Positions 8,342-20,600 of a stretch of 64,000 bases of DNA are shown here, in pieces. Each line of letters begins with the position of its first letter. Position 1 is the first letter of the stretch. A program made the position numbers and the translations under genes. The notes below the pieces were generated by a model, which worked only from the letters and a program-made list of their open reading frames with translations, was not told where the DNA came from and did no database searches. Source of the DNA: Microplitis mediator (Eukaryota > Arthropoda > Insecta > Hymenoptera > Braconidae); assembly GCF_029852145.1 (NCBI RefSeq), contig NC_079974.1, forward strand, positions 22,608,082 through 22,672,081. The letters run 5' to 3'.

Positions 8342-10394
8342 TCAATTTTGTTCGGCAAAAAAAGCCATTTGTCTAAAGGCAGCCGCCATTCTCCTTCTCA
8401 TTATCAATTTTCTCATTGTCGATTCGCGCAGACGTCTTTCATGGTAGTCTTGCATCTTTTTACAAATTATCTCAATAAGAAGGATCAGAAACAGCCAAAT
8501 TACGCTGAGTACAACAAACAACAAAAACAACTCAAATTCCTCGATATCCAATTGGTCATTTTGTTCGCGCATCTTAATTCTATTAATCGATCTTTGTTTC
8601 CGTACGTACTTTTTGTACAAATTACGTTTTTCATTATAATTTAAAAGACCAGATTCAACAAATGTCAACGCTATTTTGTCGATTTTATCTTTTAACGGAA
8701 ATTGTTTCCGAACCGCGAGCCATTGATATTGATTAAACAATTTTTCTTTCGATATATGGAGCTCACCCTCTTTCTGACCATAAAGAAAAATCTCAGGTAT
8801 AATACAAGCAATCGAATAATTTTGCCCAATCCACTTTCTGCAACTTTCAAGATTACCCCAAGAAGACACTAATTGTTTGCCAAAAGAATCATTTGACCAC
8901 AATTGTGTATCGATGAGCCACTTACGCATATTAGAATTGTAGTAAACCTGATAGTTGTTGTCACGCAGGTCCCGTAAAGTTTCAACGTTTTTAGTACCTG
9001 GTCTAGTCAATACAGCAGCCAATTGTCCCTGTAGAGCCGGGTTGAAAATCAAAACAAACAACGTGGCACTTATGAAAGTTATGCGCATAGATAACCTATC
9101 CATGGGAGTCAATATTCCCATGTTAAGAATCAATGCCAGGAGATCTAGAGCGGCCGCACCGAATTGTAACTTGTGATTCAGCAGAATCATCATAAATATG
9201 AAGATCAAAATAACACAGGACATTATTATCGATTGTTTAGTGAATACTTGGTCGACTACTTGTTCGATTGCCGGTATAATACTCTGCTTTTTTGTTACTA
9301 TTACGTAGCCATTTTGCCCGTAAAATTGAATTACATCGAAGTCTTTACCGAAGTCATATTCGGACGGTACATATTTTAAATACATGTCATAGGTCTTATT
9401 TTTCAAGAGATTTGAAATAACGTCGAACTTGGAATAAATTGGATTTGAGTAAACATCCAGTGTAATATTTAATGGAGTGATCACATTTTTAAATTCGGGT
9501 TCGGCGAAGCCTGATTCTTTAAATAATTCATAACTAGTTTTACCAGTTACAACTCTATTTTTCCCATGTGCAAAGACTTTGAATGGATATCCATCCAAGT
9601 ATTTCGTTTTGTCAAAAGTAAGATTGGAACACATGCTTTTGTCTGGAAAAATATAACAATTGCCGTAAATAATTTTCAATCAATTATTAAAAATTTTTAA
9701 TCATAGTAACTTACTATTGACGAATTGCTGTCTGTACAATGTCCATCTGTCATCTGGTTTGTCTGCAATCTTCTCTTTTCTCCAGGGTTTGGGGGCTCGA
9801 TCCGTGTAGGGGTTGAAGGTGTAGATCATGGTCCTGTTGCTCAAACTATGCTGACATACGTAATAAGAAGACAAGGCCTCGATCTCCCAAATCATCCGGA
9901 GGACTTTCGATGCTCGGCTACAATCTTTTCCTATTCCAACAATCACTGAAGCGATGTTCCAAATTTCACTGGATTTTATTTCATTGATATCCGTCTGCAG
10001 TTGGTCAACTGAGTCGGTCGATAGGACATAAGTAGGATGCCGTGGGTAGAATTTTTTGATCGCTTTAGACTTGAAATTCTTGTCGATGACAACAAGGGAC
10101 GAGTCGACAGCTTCATTTCTTTGAGTCTCGTGCATAACATCAATCAGGTCAGCGGTAATGGCCACAGGATTCAGTTGATTAGGAAAACACATTTCTAGCA
10201 GCTGTCACTGTTGAAAAATACATAATCAAATTGATTAATTATTCAGATAAAAATTAAAAGAAGAAATAAATTACCGTATGTTTTTGAAAAGTCGAAAGAT
10301 CATTTGATGGCAAAGAATCAAACATCTTGGTGTGGAAGCAGTCGCTGACACTCACAAATATAAAAGACAAAATAATTTCCTTTGTCCACCGCAT
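8342..10394 (-). CDS. IR-2: divergent ionotropic receptor (ligand-gated channel family)
   Basis: Exons: 10394-10275 (signal peptide, MRWTKEIILSFIFVSVSDC), 10201-9715 and 9642-8342, giving 635 residues. The introns are 73 and 72 bp, the most compact of the set. Exon 3 has the hallmark order of the glutamate-receptor-like channel: M1 (SCVILIFIFMMILL), a pore loop (AALDLLALILNMGILTP), M2 (RITFISATLFVLIFNPALQG), then the second ligand-binding lobe, M3 near the C-terminus (LFLLFVVLSVIWLFLILL) and a basic tail (MRKLIMRRRMAAAFRQM). No amino-terminal ATD domain is present, as in IRs rather than classical iGluRs. The segment before M1 (NVITPLNITLDVYSNP...) differs strongly from IR-3, IR-4 and IR-5, whereas the pore is almost identical. 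It is likely a subunit of a chemoreceptor channel in sensory neurons; the ligand is unknown. Confidence 0.9.
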
Positions 10395-10577
10395 TATTAC
10401 TGTTTGAATAATTAAAGTATTTAAAGTTATCCAATAATTATTTTATTTTTACGAATTTTTGAGTAAAATCAATAAATGGATGCTCGTCCTGACACGTCTG
10501 GATAGTAGGACTTGATACTCGAAACTATGACTCAGTGTGATAATTCCTCGAGTGCCCACTCGATAGCATTTGTTGTT

Positions 10578-10624
10578 AAGGATACGTGTCTATTTGCAAG
10601 AGGATGTACGCGATGTACGTGTCA
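10578..10624 (-). promoter_or_regulatory. Shared IR upstream motif, IR-2 (type B)
   Basis: On the plus strand the block reads aaggatacgtgtc, then about 20 bases further on gtacgtgtcac, so the TACGTGTC core occurs twice. It lies about 185 bp upstream of the IR-2 ATG. The surrounding 100 bp are shared with IR-3, IR-5 and IR-7 but not with IR-1, IR-4 or IR-6. Confidence 0.5.
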
Positions 10625-11229
10625 CTTTTCCGCCAATTATCGAGAAGTACATTACACGCATATAGAATTGCATACGTTTGCACGGTTGTCATGGTAAAAA
10701 AAATGTAAACTTCGATAGGCAATGAATTATTATCCAACAATAAAAGTCAAGACTAAATCAATAAATTGTGGTCTTGAAAGAGGTAAAATAACCGTTGCAT
10801 CGGCAAACCTTGAATGCCTGCCTCATTATTATTAACATTTTCTGGAACTCCGAAAAATCCCACAAAGTTTTACAGATGAGTAATAGTCAAGCAATTGAAT
10901 GCTACAAAATAATAATCACAGCAGTCCAATTAGTATTTCACGGTTGAAAACTTTCTCGGGTAAAAATATTTGGATGAAAATGCCCCTAAAAAAAGCCGAA
11001 ATGACTAAATGTGCCCGAAATCGTAGAATTTTATGATAGAGAAAAAAAAATTTTTGACATCCTTGTGCCTTTGACGGTTGGTAAATCTTTTGATAGAATG
11101 TCAACGGTAACGCGATATTGTCAGGGAGAAGTAATTATTTTGGTGATAATCAGTAATTCAAACAACACACGACAGTAATCGATAAATAAACACGTCAAAG
11201 TAACACAGCACACGTGACATTAAAAATAA
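10625..11229. other. Intergenic region between IR-2 promoter and IR-3 stop
   Basis: No gene seen. The left part (to about 10800) is near-identical to upstream sequence of IR-3 (13864-14040) and IR-5. The right part (from about 11040) resembles the 3' flanks of the other minus-strand IR genes. The join between these is a duplication seam. Confidence 0.45.
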
Positions 11230-13631
11230 TCAATTTTGTTCGGCAAAAAAAGTCATTTGTCTAATGGCAGCCGCCATTCTCCTTCTCATTATCAATTTTC
11301 TCATTTTTGATTCGCGCAGACGTCTTTCATGGTAGTCCTGCATCTTTTTGCAAATTATCTCAATTAGAAGGATCAAAAACAGCCAAATTACGCTGAGTAC
11401 AACAAACAACAAAAACAACTCAAATTCCTCGAAATCCAATTGGTCATTTTGTTCGCGCATCTTAATTCTATTAATCAATCTTTGTTTCCTCACGTAATTC
11501 TTGTACACATTTTGTCTTTCCGAGTGTTCTATGAAACCAGACTCAACAAGTCTCATGGCTACTTCATCGATCTTCTTTTTCAACGGCCATTGATTTCGAA
11601 CCACGAGCCATTCTTGTCCTTTAAACAACTTCTCTTTCGAAAAATGCAACTCGTCACTAGATTTTATGTCATCAAGAAAAGCATCGAATATGATGCAAGC
11701 AATCGAATGATTTTGCCCAATCCAATTTCTGCAACTGTCGAGATTACCCCAAGAAGACACTAATTGTTCGCCAAAAGAATCGTTTGACCACAATTGTGTA
11801 TCGATGAGCCACTCACGAATATTAGAATTGTAGTAAACCTGATAGTTGTTATCACGCAGATCCCGTAAAGTCTCAACGTTTTTAGTACCTTGTCTAGTCA
11901 ATACAGCAGCCAATTGTCCCTGTAGAGCCGGATTGAAAATCAAAACAAACAACGTGGCACTTATGAAAGTTATGCGCATAGATAACCTATCCATGGGGGT
12001 CAATATTCCCATGTTAAGAATCAATGCCAAGAGATCAAGAGCGGCCGCGCCGAATTGGAACTTGAGATTCAGGAGAATCATCATAAATATGAAGATCAAA
12101 ATAACACAAGACATAATTATTGATTGTTTGGTAAATACTTGGTCGACTACCTGTTCGATAGCCGGTATAATACTCTGTTTTTTTGATACTATAACGAAGT
12201 TATTCTCAAAATACAATGAAGCGAAATCAACAGATTCATTTGAGGTATATCCAGGTGGCAGGAACAATAAAATTATGTCATAAGTTTTATTTGATAATAA
12301 TGTAATGATAGGGTAGAAATCACCATAAGTTTGCTTCATATAAGTTACCAATGTGACATTTGATGCAGCAATAAGATCTTTTAAAGTTCTATACATTGTT
12401 GGTCTGGAATCGAAAAATTCAGTAGGAAGTCCACCAGTCATTACCCTATCTTCCCCAACATTATTTATACCGCCTTTAACTGGATATCCGTCTAACAATT
12501 TAGTCTTGTCAAAGGTAATACTCGAACACATGCTTTTATCTACAAAAAATAAAAAAAAAAAAATAAACAATCACTGTTAATGATTGTGAATGATTTATGT
12601 AAGTAGTATGTTACACATCAGGGGAGAAAAGTCGGACATTTCAACCCATGTGTATAATTGCCTACACTCGGAGAATTACATAATAGAAACTACTATCTAG
12701 TTATGGTAAAACTTCTACCATTAATCCAATAGTAGTGAATATTATCTAGATGATTGTATAAATCATTCACTAGATCTGCACCTGAAAGTTTAAAGTTTTG
12801 CCTCTGATTGTGGGAAGAATTGCGCATGCGCTAAATTTTATCATTTGTTGTTTCATAGAAAAAAAGAACGACTTTCTTCTCTGTAAACAGGGCAGAAATT
12901 CCAATATTCAGCGCAGATACGATGAAAAAATTTTTAATCATAGTAACTTACTGTTGACGAATTGCTGTCTGTACAACGTCCATCTGTCATCTGGTTTGTT
13001 TGTAATCTTCTCTTTCCTCCAGGGTTTGGGGGCTCGATCCGTGTAGGGGTTGAAGGTGTAGATCATGGTCCTGTTGCTTAAACTATGCTGACATACAAAA
13101 TAAGAAGACAGAGCCTCGATCTCCCAAATCATCTGAAGAACTTTCGATGCACGGTCACAATCTTTTCCTATTGTGACAATCACTGAAGCGATGTTCCAAA
13201 TTTCACTGGATTTTATCTGATTAATATTTTTCCGGAGTCGGTAAATTGAGTCAGTCGATAGGACATAAGTAGGATGCCGTGGGTAGAATTTTTTGATCGC
13301 TTTAGACTTGAAATTCTTGTCGATGACAACAAGGGACGAGTCGACAGCTTCATTTCTTTGAGTCTCCTGCATAACATCAATCAGGTCAGCGGTAATGGCC
13401 ACAGGATTCAGTTGATTGGGAAAACACATTTCTAGCAACTGTCACTGTTGAAAAATACACAATTTAATTGATTAATTATTCAGATAAAAATTAGAAGAAT
13501 AAATAAATTACCGTATGTTTGTGAAAAATCGGATGATCATTTGATGGCAAAGAATCAAACAACTTGGTGTGGAAGCAGTCGCTGACACTCACAAATATAA
13601 AAGACAAAATAATTTCCTTTGTCCACCGCAT
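11230..13631 (-). CDS. IR-3: divergent ionotropic receptor
   Basis: Exons: 13631-13512, 13438-12952 and 12539-11230, 638 residues. Intron 1 is 73 bp and intron 2 is 412 bp. M1 starts near residue 345 (IIMSCVILIFIFMMILLN), the pore loop is about 367-383, M2 about 389-410 and M3 about 578-600. Exon 1 is nearly the same as in IR-2 (MRWTKEIILSFIFVSVSDC). The region before M1 (FFDSRPTMYRTLKDLIAASNVTLV) is shared with IR-4 and IR-5 but not IR-2, so IR-3, IR-4 and IR-5 form a close trio. The tail of the S2 lobe (GFIEHSERQNVYKNYVRKQ) is closest to IR-5. This agrees with the flanking evidence that IR-3 plus the BTB gene was duplicated to give IR-5 plus the BTB fragment. Confidence 0.9.
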
Positions 13632-13815
13632 TATTACTTTTTAAATAATTCAAGTTTCTAAAGTTATCTAATCGATATTTTATTATTACGAATTTTTGAG
13701 TAAAATCAATAAATGGATGCTCGACCTGACACGTCTGGATAGTAGGACTTGATACTCGTAACTATGACTCAGTGTGATAATTTACTCGAGTGCCCACTCG
13801 ATATCATTTGTTGTT

Positions 13816-13863
13816 AAGGATACGTGTCTATTTGCAAGAGGATGTACGCGATGTACGTGTCAC
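13816..13863 (-). promoter_or_regulatory. Shared IR upstream motif, IR-3 (type B)
   Basis: Contains ggatacgtgtc and the second gtacgtgtcac about 30 bases further on, 188 bp upstream of the IR-3 ATG. Practically identical to the IR-2 and IR-5 copies. Confidence 0.5.
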
Positions 13864-14623
13864 TTTTCCGCCAATTATCGAGAAGTACATTACACGCATA
13901 TAGAATTGCATACGTTTGCACGGTTGTCATGGTAAAAAAAATGTAAACTTCGATAGGCAATGAATTATTATCCAACAATAAAAGTCAAAACTAAATCAAT
14001 AAATTCTGGTCTGGAAAGAGGTAAAATAATCGTTGCATCAGCAATCCTTGAATGCCTGTCTCATTATCCAAGACTTTTTAAAACTCCGAACAATCCAATA
14101 ATAGTTAAATTACTATTCTACGGACGAAAACTTCCTGGGGTAAAAATATTTCGCCGAAAATTCCCCGAAGAAGGGCCGTAATTTTATTACTCTGAATAAA
14201 CAGGCCGAAAATTGGCCGATTGATTGAGCCGGCCCCGGTTTTCGGCCATAGTATTTCATTTTTAAATGAAATTATAGAACTTTAAAGCAACTCAATATAA
14301 ACAATTTTTAAGTGTTCACTACCTAGCCCTTTTATCGCCACTTTTCAGTCAAAAAAAAATTTTATTATTTTTTGGCTTGAAAATTTTGGATATATAGTTT
14401 CTATAGAAATAATTTCAAATGTATTCTCAACTTCTTGAAGCTTCAAATCGAATGCGTAGTTTTTTTTCTCGCCTAAAATAATATGTCGCTGATCCCCATT
14501 CAAATATCTACTAATTTTTTCAGTTCCAATGACAGAAAATAGTAAATTTCCTGCTAATAAAAATTTTCACTAACAATTTCTGTGACTTTTTCGCTGATCA
14601 AATATTAAATTTTTTTTCATCAG
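13864..14623. other. Region between IR-3 upstream block and first visible BTB exon
   Basis: No gene is supported. Up to about 14010 it matches the IR-2 and IR-5 upstream regions. From about 14433 it is intron sequence of the BTB gene, ending in an acceptor (tttttttcatcag). The piece from about 14013 to 14432 is missing from the duplicate at 28351. Confidence 0.4.
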
Positions 14624-17600
14624 ATAAAGAAGCAAAAGAGAAAGAAAAAGCAGCCCAGTCTCTCGCAGTACCAAGACTGAGTGTTTGTGCTGACGCCCAG
14701 AAAGTCGATCGTGCGAAATTGGCACAAACTGAAGTACGCTATCGATTCATTATGACTAATAATAATAAGCGATAACTTAAATTTATAAAAAAAAATTTTT
14801 GCAGTTCGACATAATCGAATTCGACCCCGAAACGTTCGGAATACTATTGGACTACTTGCATACCGGGTCATGTCCGCTGACTTGCAGCAACATCCCGGGC
14901 TTGATATGCGCGGCGGAACATTACGACCTTCCGGATTTGCTGCAAGCTTGTTTCCACCATGCGAAGCAATTCCTGAGGATCGAAATAGTCTGCGTGATGC
15001 TCTGTGCCCTGGAAAATTACTACTGGCGCTACACCTCTGCCTCAGAACTGGTCAACATGATCCTCGCGTTCGTCGAGACTCGCGCTTACCAATTATTCCA
15101 GAGCCCGCACTTTCTCACCCTCAGCGAGAGTATGGTCCAGACGATAATGTGCCGTGGGCTCGAGGTTGTCGAGATTAAAAAATTTGAGGCCATGCTCAGC
15201 TGGGCGAAGCACAGAATAAAAACGAAGGCGTCGAAAGTCGACGCGAAACATGAATTTAAATGCATAATGGAGCGACTGAGTAAGGACTTGAAGTTGTACC
15301 GAATTACGCCGCAAGAGTTAATAAGGGTCAGTTTTTTTTTATTATTTTTTTTTGGGCGAAATTTGGATATTTTTTTTTAATTGACGTCTCTGTGTTACAG
15401 ATCGTCCTGCCATCGAAGGCGATCAAGAATGAACGGATCCTCGAGACGCTGATGTTCCAAGCAAACTCGGGAATTTATCGGAACGTCGACACTTATTTGG
15501 AAGACTATCAGAAGAGGATACAAAATCAGGAAAGTTTTGACTATGGTATTTAAAATTACATTAACAAATAAATAATTATTAATTCAAAAATGTTTTTATT
15601 AATAATTATTTATTTGTTGTAAAATTTATTTATGTCGAACGCACACTAAACATATCGAGTATCCTCGTTAAGTAAATAATTTATAAATAACTGGGTGGCT
15701 TGAGTATTATATTTTGTATCTAATGAATAATAGTTTGATAAATATTATTTTTATTGACCTATAGGCCGAGGGTTATAATTAAAGTTTGTAGGGTAATTTT
15801 GTAAAAAGTTTATTTATTCGAAATTAGGTTTTTATTATTTTTACTGTAAAAATTTAAATTAGGGAAAAATGAAGCGACAAAATACGGCAGCTGCGGGTGT
15901 TATTAGCATATCGCGTGCCAAAAGGTAAAAGGGCGCATAATTAAAGACATGCGCCCTTTAAGCTTTGGGAAAACAATGTTTGATTTTCAAGCGTAAAAAA
16001 TGTTTACTAATCAATTGGCGATGAAAAAAAAATTATGCGTCTTTTTGGCACGCGATATGGATGGTAATTAAATATGATCATTGTAACATATATGTGTTGG
16101 TTTTTTATCCTTGTATATGTTGACGCAAAAAATTATATGAAAATTTCCACTCCATTGACCCAAAATTAAGTCTCATTTAAGGGGAAAGAGGTCTGAGATA
16201 CAAAAGAAAAGAGCAGATTTTTGTGATTTTTTTTTAGTCAGTACTTTCGTTATTAAAATTCTTAAAATTTGTGATCTTATTAAGCATCAATCCAAGAATA
16301 TTCTCCTAAATTTTCATGGAAAAATATTGAAAAATGAGCCAGTGGTAGTGGGGAGAGACGAGTCGGTTCCATGCGTTTTGATCCCCGGACATAATATCCC
16401 CTGGACAATTGATCGTCTGATGGTTGATCCTGAGGACTTCTATTCGAAACGATGTGACATAAAAAAATGGCGGTTTATGTGTCATTATCTTTACATATAC
16501 TCACGACATCAATTCTTGATTAGAGTTGTTACTCTGAATAAAATTACGGGGTAAAATAACCGTAATTGGGTTTTTTGGAGATTTTGTCGTGGGACTTTTT
16601 GTCTGTGGACGTTTTGTCATGGGGATCAATTGTCGTGGCTGTAGTGGGGAGAGACGAGTCACCTCAAAAAAAAGTATATGCCGTAAGCAGGATAATTCAT
16701 GACTGCCTCATCTGGAACCAAAAAGATTTCTTTGGTAAATAAGTTTATCTTGGATTTGAACGTCGGAATAAACAAAATATTCATTTTTGAATTTTTGGTA
16801 AAGGTGCAACCAAAAAATTATGATTTTCGCCTCAATTTGTTCCTTTTGATTAATTAAAAAATAAGTAGGAATTGAAAAAAAAAAAAAAATCCTTTGTTGA
16901 AATCTAAGATAAACTTATGCACAAAAAAAATCTTTTTGGTTTTTTTATTTCAGATGAGGCAGTCGTGAATTATCCCGCCTACGGCATAGATTTTTTTTTG
17001 AGGTGACTCGTCTCTCCCCTCTACTACTGGCACATTTTTCAATATTTTTCTTTGAAAATTTAGGAGAATATTCTTGAATTGATGCTTAATAAGGTCACAA
17101 ATTTTGAAAATTTTAATAACGAAAGTACTGACTAAAAAAAAAACCACAAAAATCTGCTCTTTTTTTGAATCTCAGTCCCGTTTCCCGCCTTAGAATTTTT
17201 AATTTAAAAAAAAATGAAGTTGTTTTATAAAAAGTAAAAATGATAGATTTATAAATATATGTAAGACAAATATATGAAAGAGATGGTTACGCCAATAATG
17301 ACAATCTGTATTATATAAATAAATAATAAATAGTATTGTAAAATATAAAAGTAAAAGAAATATTCCCCTATAAAATTTATGAAATAACTGAATAATAATA
17401 ATGATGAACATAAATATTATTATATATATATTAATATAAATATAAAGCATATTAACTATTATTATGATAAGTGACGTATTAAGGAATTTTAATAAAAATT
17501 CGTTAACATTTGAGTGTCTGGAGAAATAAATATTTGAAATCTGTTCTGTTTTTCTATTGTAGATTTTGTATCTTTAATAGTCTGGTTAAAAAACTAAATT

Positions 17601-20600
17601 TATAAATTATAAGTAACAAACGCAGTAGACATCGTGCGATGTGTTGCCGAATTAATTTTATAAAGAAAAAAAAATATGAGTAAAAACGTTAATAATTAAT
17701 GATAATAAAAGTTTGAATTATTTGTTAATTATAGTTTGCGAAAAATAATGATATTTTTTATACTAAATCGCAATGATTTAGTTTACACAATTATTTGTGT
17801 TGTTTTTATTGTTGATTATTGATAATTAACTAACCCGTTGATAAATGAGATATTATTGATATTATTAATTATTGATGATGTTTATTAAAATGTAACAGTT
17901 TTACAGGAATTTTATCAGAGCAGGATTAATATATAAGTAAAGTATAAATAATATAATAAAATAACAATGTTCGATTCTTCTAAACCTGCTTCGACTGTTG
18001 AATAATTTATTAATTTTATTTAATAAACATATATACATATATTAATATCCCGATAAAAAAAGATTTTGTATAATTATATATAATTATATATAAGTCCATA
18101 TATAATCAGATCTGAAAATTGGCCAGGCCTGATCATATATAATCATATATGATTAGATATAATCATGCATGAATGAATATAGTCATTTTTAAAATCTCAT
18201 TGAAAATATCTGTAAATTATTAATTAAGTGATTTAATTAAGATTTATTGTCTTCATTAATATAAATGTTGGTTAAATTAAAATTACAAAAAAAATTAAAA
18301 TTACTATCAATAAACTATTAATATAATACGGGGTCACCCGTCCAATTAATGACCCACGTCGATGCTGCTTAACTCTGGTAATGGCTTGATAGTAGTCTGG
18401 TCCTCTCGTCTGCTATGCACTTATAATTAAGGAAAATTTATGGCATTACTTAACCCAAATAATGAAATTGATACATCCTACGTAAATAATGCACCTAATG
18501 GATTTGGTTTTGTATATAAATTACAATAGAATTCATTAGATAGTTATAATCAAATCTTTTTATCTATAGATATATAAACTTATAAATATCCATATATAAA
18601 TTGATATCTATTTATACTTTTAAAATTCTGCCGAAACCTTTGAACATTTTTTACGTAATGGGGATTTAAGTTTGATTGATAGCTGACAAAATAAAAATTA
18701 AATGACATTAATATTAAAATTGTCACATTATGTTAAATATATATATTGGACCTCTATACATAATTAGATATTTTTAGGTTTCATATCATTAAAGTCTGAT
18801 CATATCTAATCATATATAGACATATATATAACTACAGATAAGTTTATATCAGTCGTGTCTGATCAGATCTAATTATATATAGACTTATATATAATTAGAC
18901 CTGATCATATATAGGCTTATACATGATTATACCTAGCCTTCATCATCCAGGTCTGATCAGATCTAATTATATATAGACTTATATATAATTAGACCTGATT
19001 ATATATAGGCTTATATATGATTATATCTAGCCTTCATCAGTTAGATCTAATTATATATGTCTATGTATAATTAGACCTGATCTTATATAGACTTATATAT
19101 GATTATACCTAGCCTCCATCATCCAGGTCTGATCAGATCTAATTATATATAGGTTCATATACAATTATATATAATTCCATGTATAACCATGTATAATCAT
19201 ATATAATTCCATATATGATTATATATAATTATATATGATATCATATATAATCATATATACTCATATATACTCATATATAATCAGACAAAATCATTTTTTA
19301 TCGGGATATATCTTTAACTATAAGTATCGTGACTAAATTTTTTTTGTGAAAATTCTAATGGGAAATAATAAAATTTTTCTTGATTTAAATTGGGGTAAAA
19401 GTGGAAGACTTGAGCTGAGGAAGAGACGCCGACATTTAATAAGCAGTAGGTTATGGCCGACCGACGCTAACCTCACTTTTGAAAATTAAATTTCGAGTGG
19501 ATTAAAATCTAAAAGAGATCAATCACTTGACGAAAACGGGTTGAATATTTTTAATACCAACAGCCGACTTTCCCTCACTTTTTTTTATTTTCCATAGGAT
19601 TAAACTGTAACTAAAAAATATCTGCTGCAATAGAGACCAGTCAGCTAAAAATATATAGACGTCTAATCCTCAGCGATATTAATTTCGAAAAAATCTACCG
19701 CCTCTCCCAAACTCTTATTTTATTTTTCTCCAATTAAATTCATAACTTAATTATAGTATATATATTTTTTGTCGATGTTAAAAATTCTACATTAAATAAT
19801 TAAAAATATAAATTTAAAAAAAGCCCAACTCTCCCGCTTTTACTCAGTTAAATTTAAAAATTCCCCGTTTTGGTTTTTGAATCGACAACTTGACTATAAA
19901 ATTCTTATAGTCAGCAAGTGACTAAAAATATATCATATCGAGTACAATTGAACTTGTAAATTTATTTAATTAACAAAAATTATAAATAAATGACTTTCGT
20001 TTCGCTGATCCATGGACTCAACTTACGGAAACTAACAATTAAAAAAAAAATAAATAAATAAAAAATGAATTGTAATTTATTTATTTCCCATAAAAGTAAA
20101 AATATAAAACTGATGAGTGTCTTATTGTTCTGAATATTAAAATAAATAAACGACTGGACGAAAGTAAATTTTCCATTGCAACTTCTCTGCTATTTAATCA
20201 TAACAACAATAATTATATATCCAACAAATAATAGTAATTGTAATTAAAACCATGATAAGATCGTTGCGATCTCGAGTCGAATGTTCGTTGAAAATATATT
20301 AATGAATCAGTACATTTATCATTAGCCATCGATTTATTAATAAATGAATAATAAATACTAATATAATAATAATAACAATAAGAATGATGATGATGACGAT
20401 GATAAAACTTGAAGAAAAAATTAATTATAGTTTATCAGTACAAAATAATACCCATATATATATTTGAACTGTCTTTGTATCTCCGACTATATTTTATCAT
20501 ACTTGTATATAAATATATAAATGATATGGGAGTAAATAAATAATGTGCTTCACATCACATGTATTGTTCGATAAATCGAAACTTTGTGTAATAATAACTA

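Noticed and set aside
8955..9176. Recurrent frames of about 72 codons antisense to the M2/S2 region of each IR (also at 11846, 22963, 26140, 45194, 49747, 53267, 56610 and 62708)
   Set aside because: They are mirror shadows of the highly conserved pore-region codons; their conservation follows from the sense protein.
16327..16554. 75-codon plus frame within the 16178-17192 element
   Set aside because: Spans the repeat arm and the ttttgtc-word core; no known domain and no splice context.
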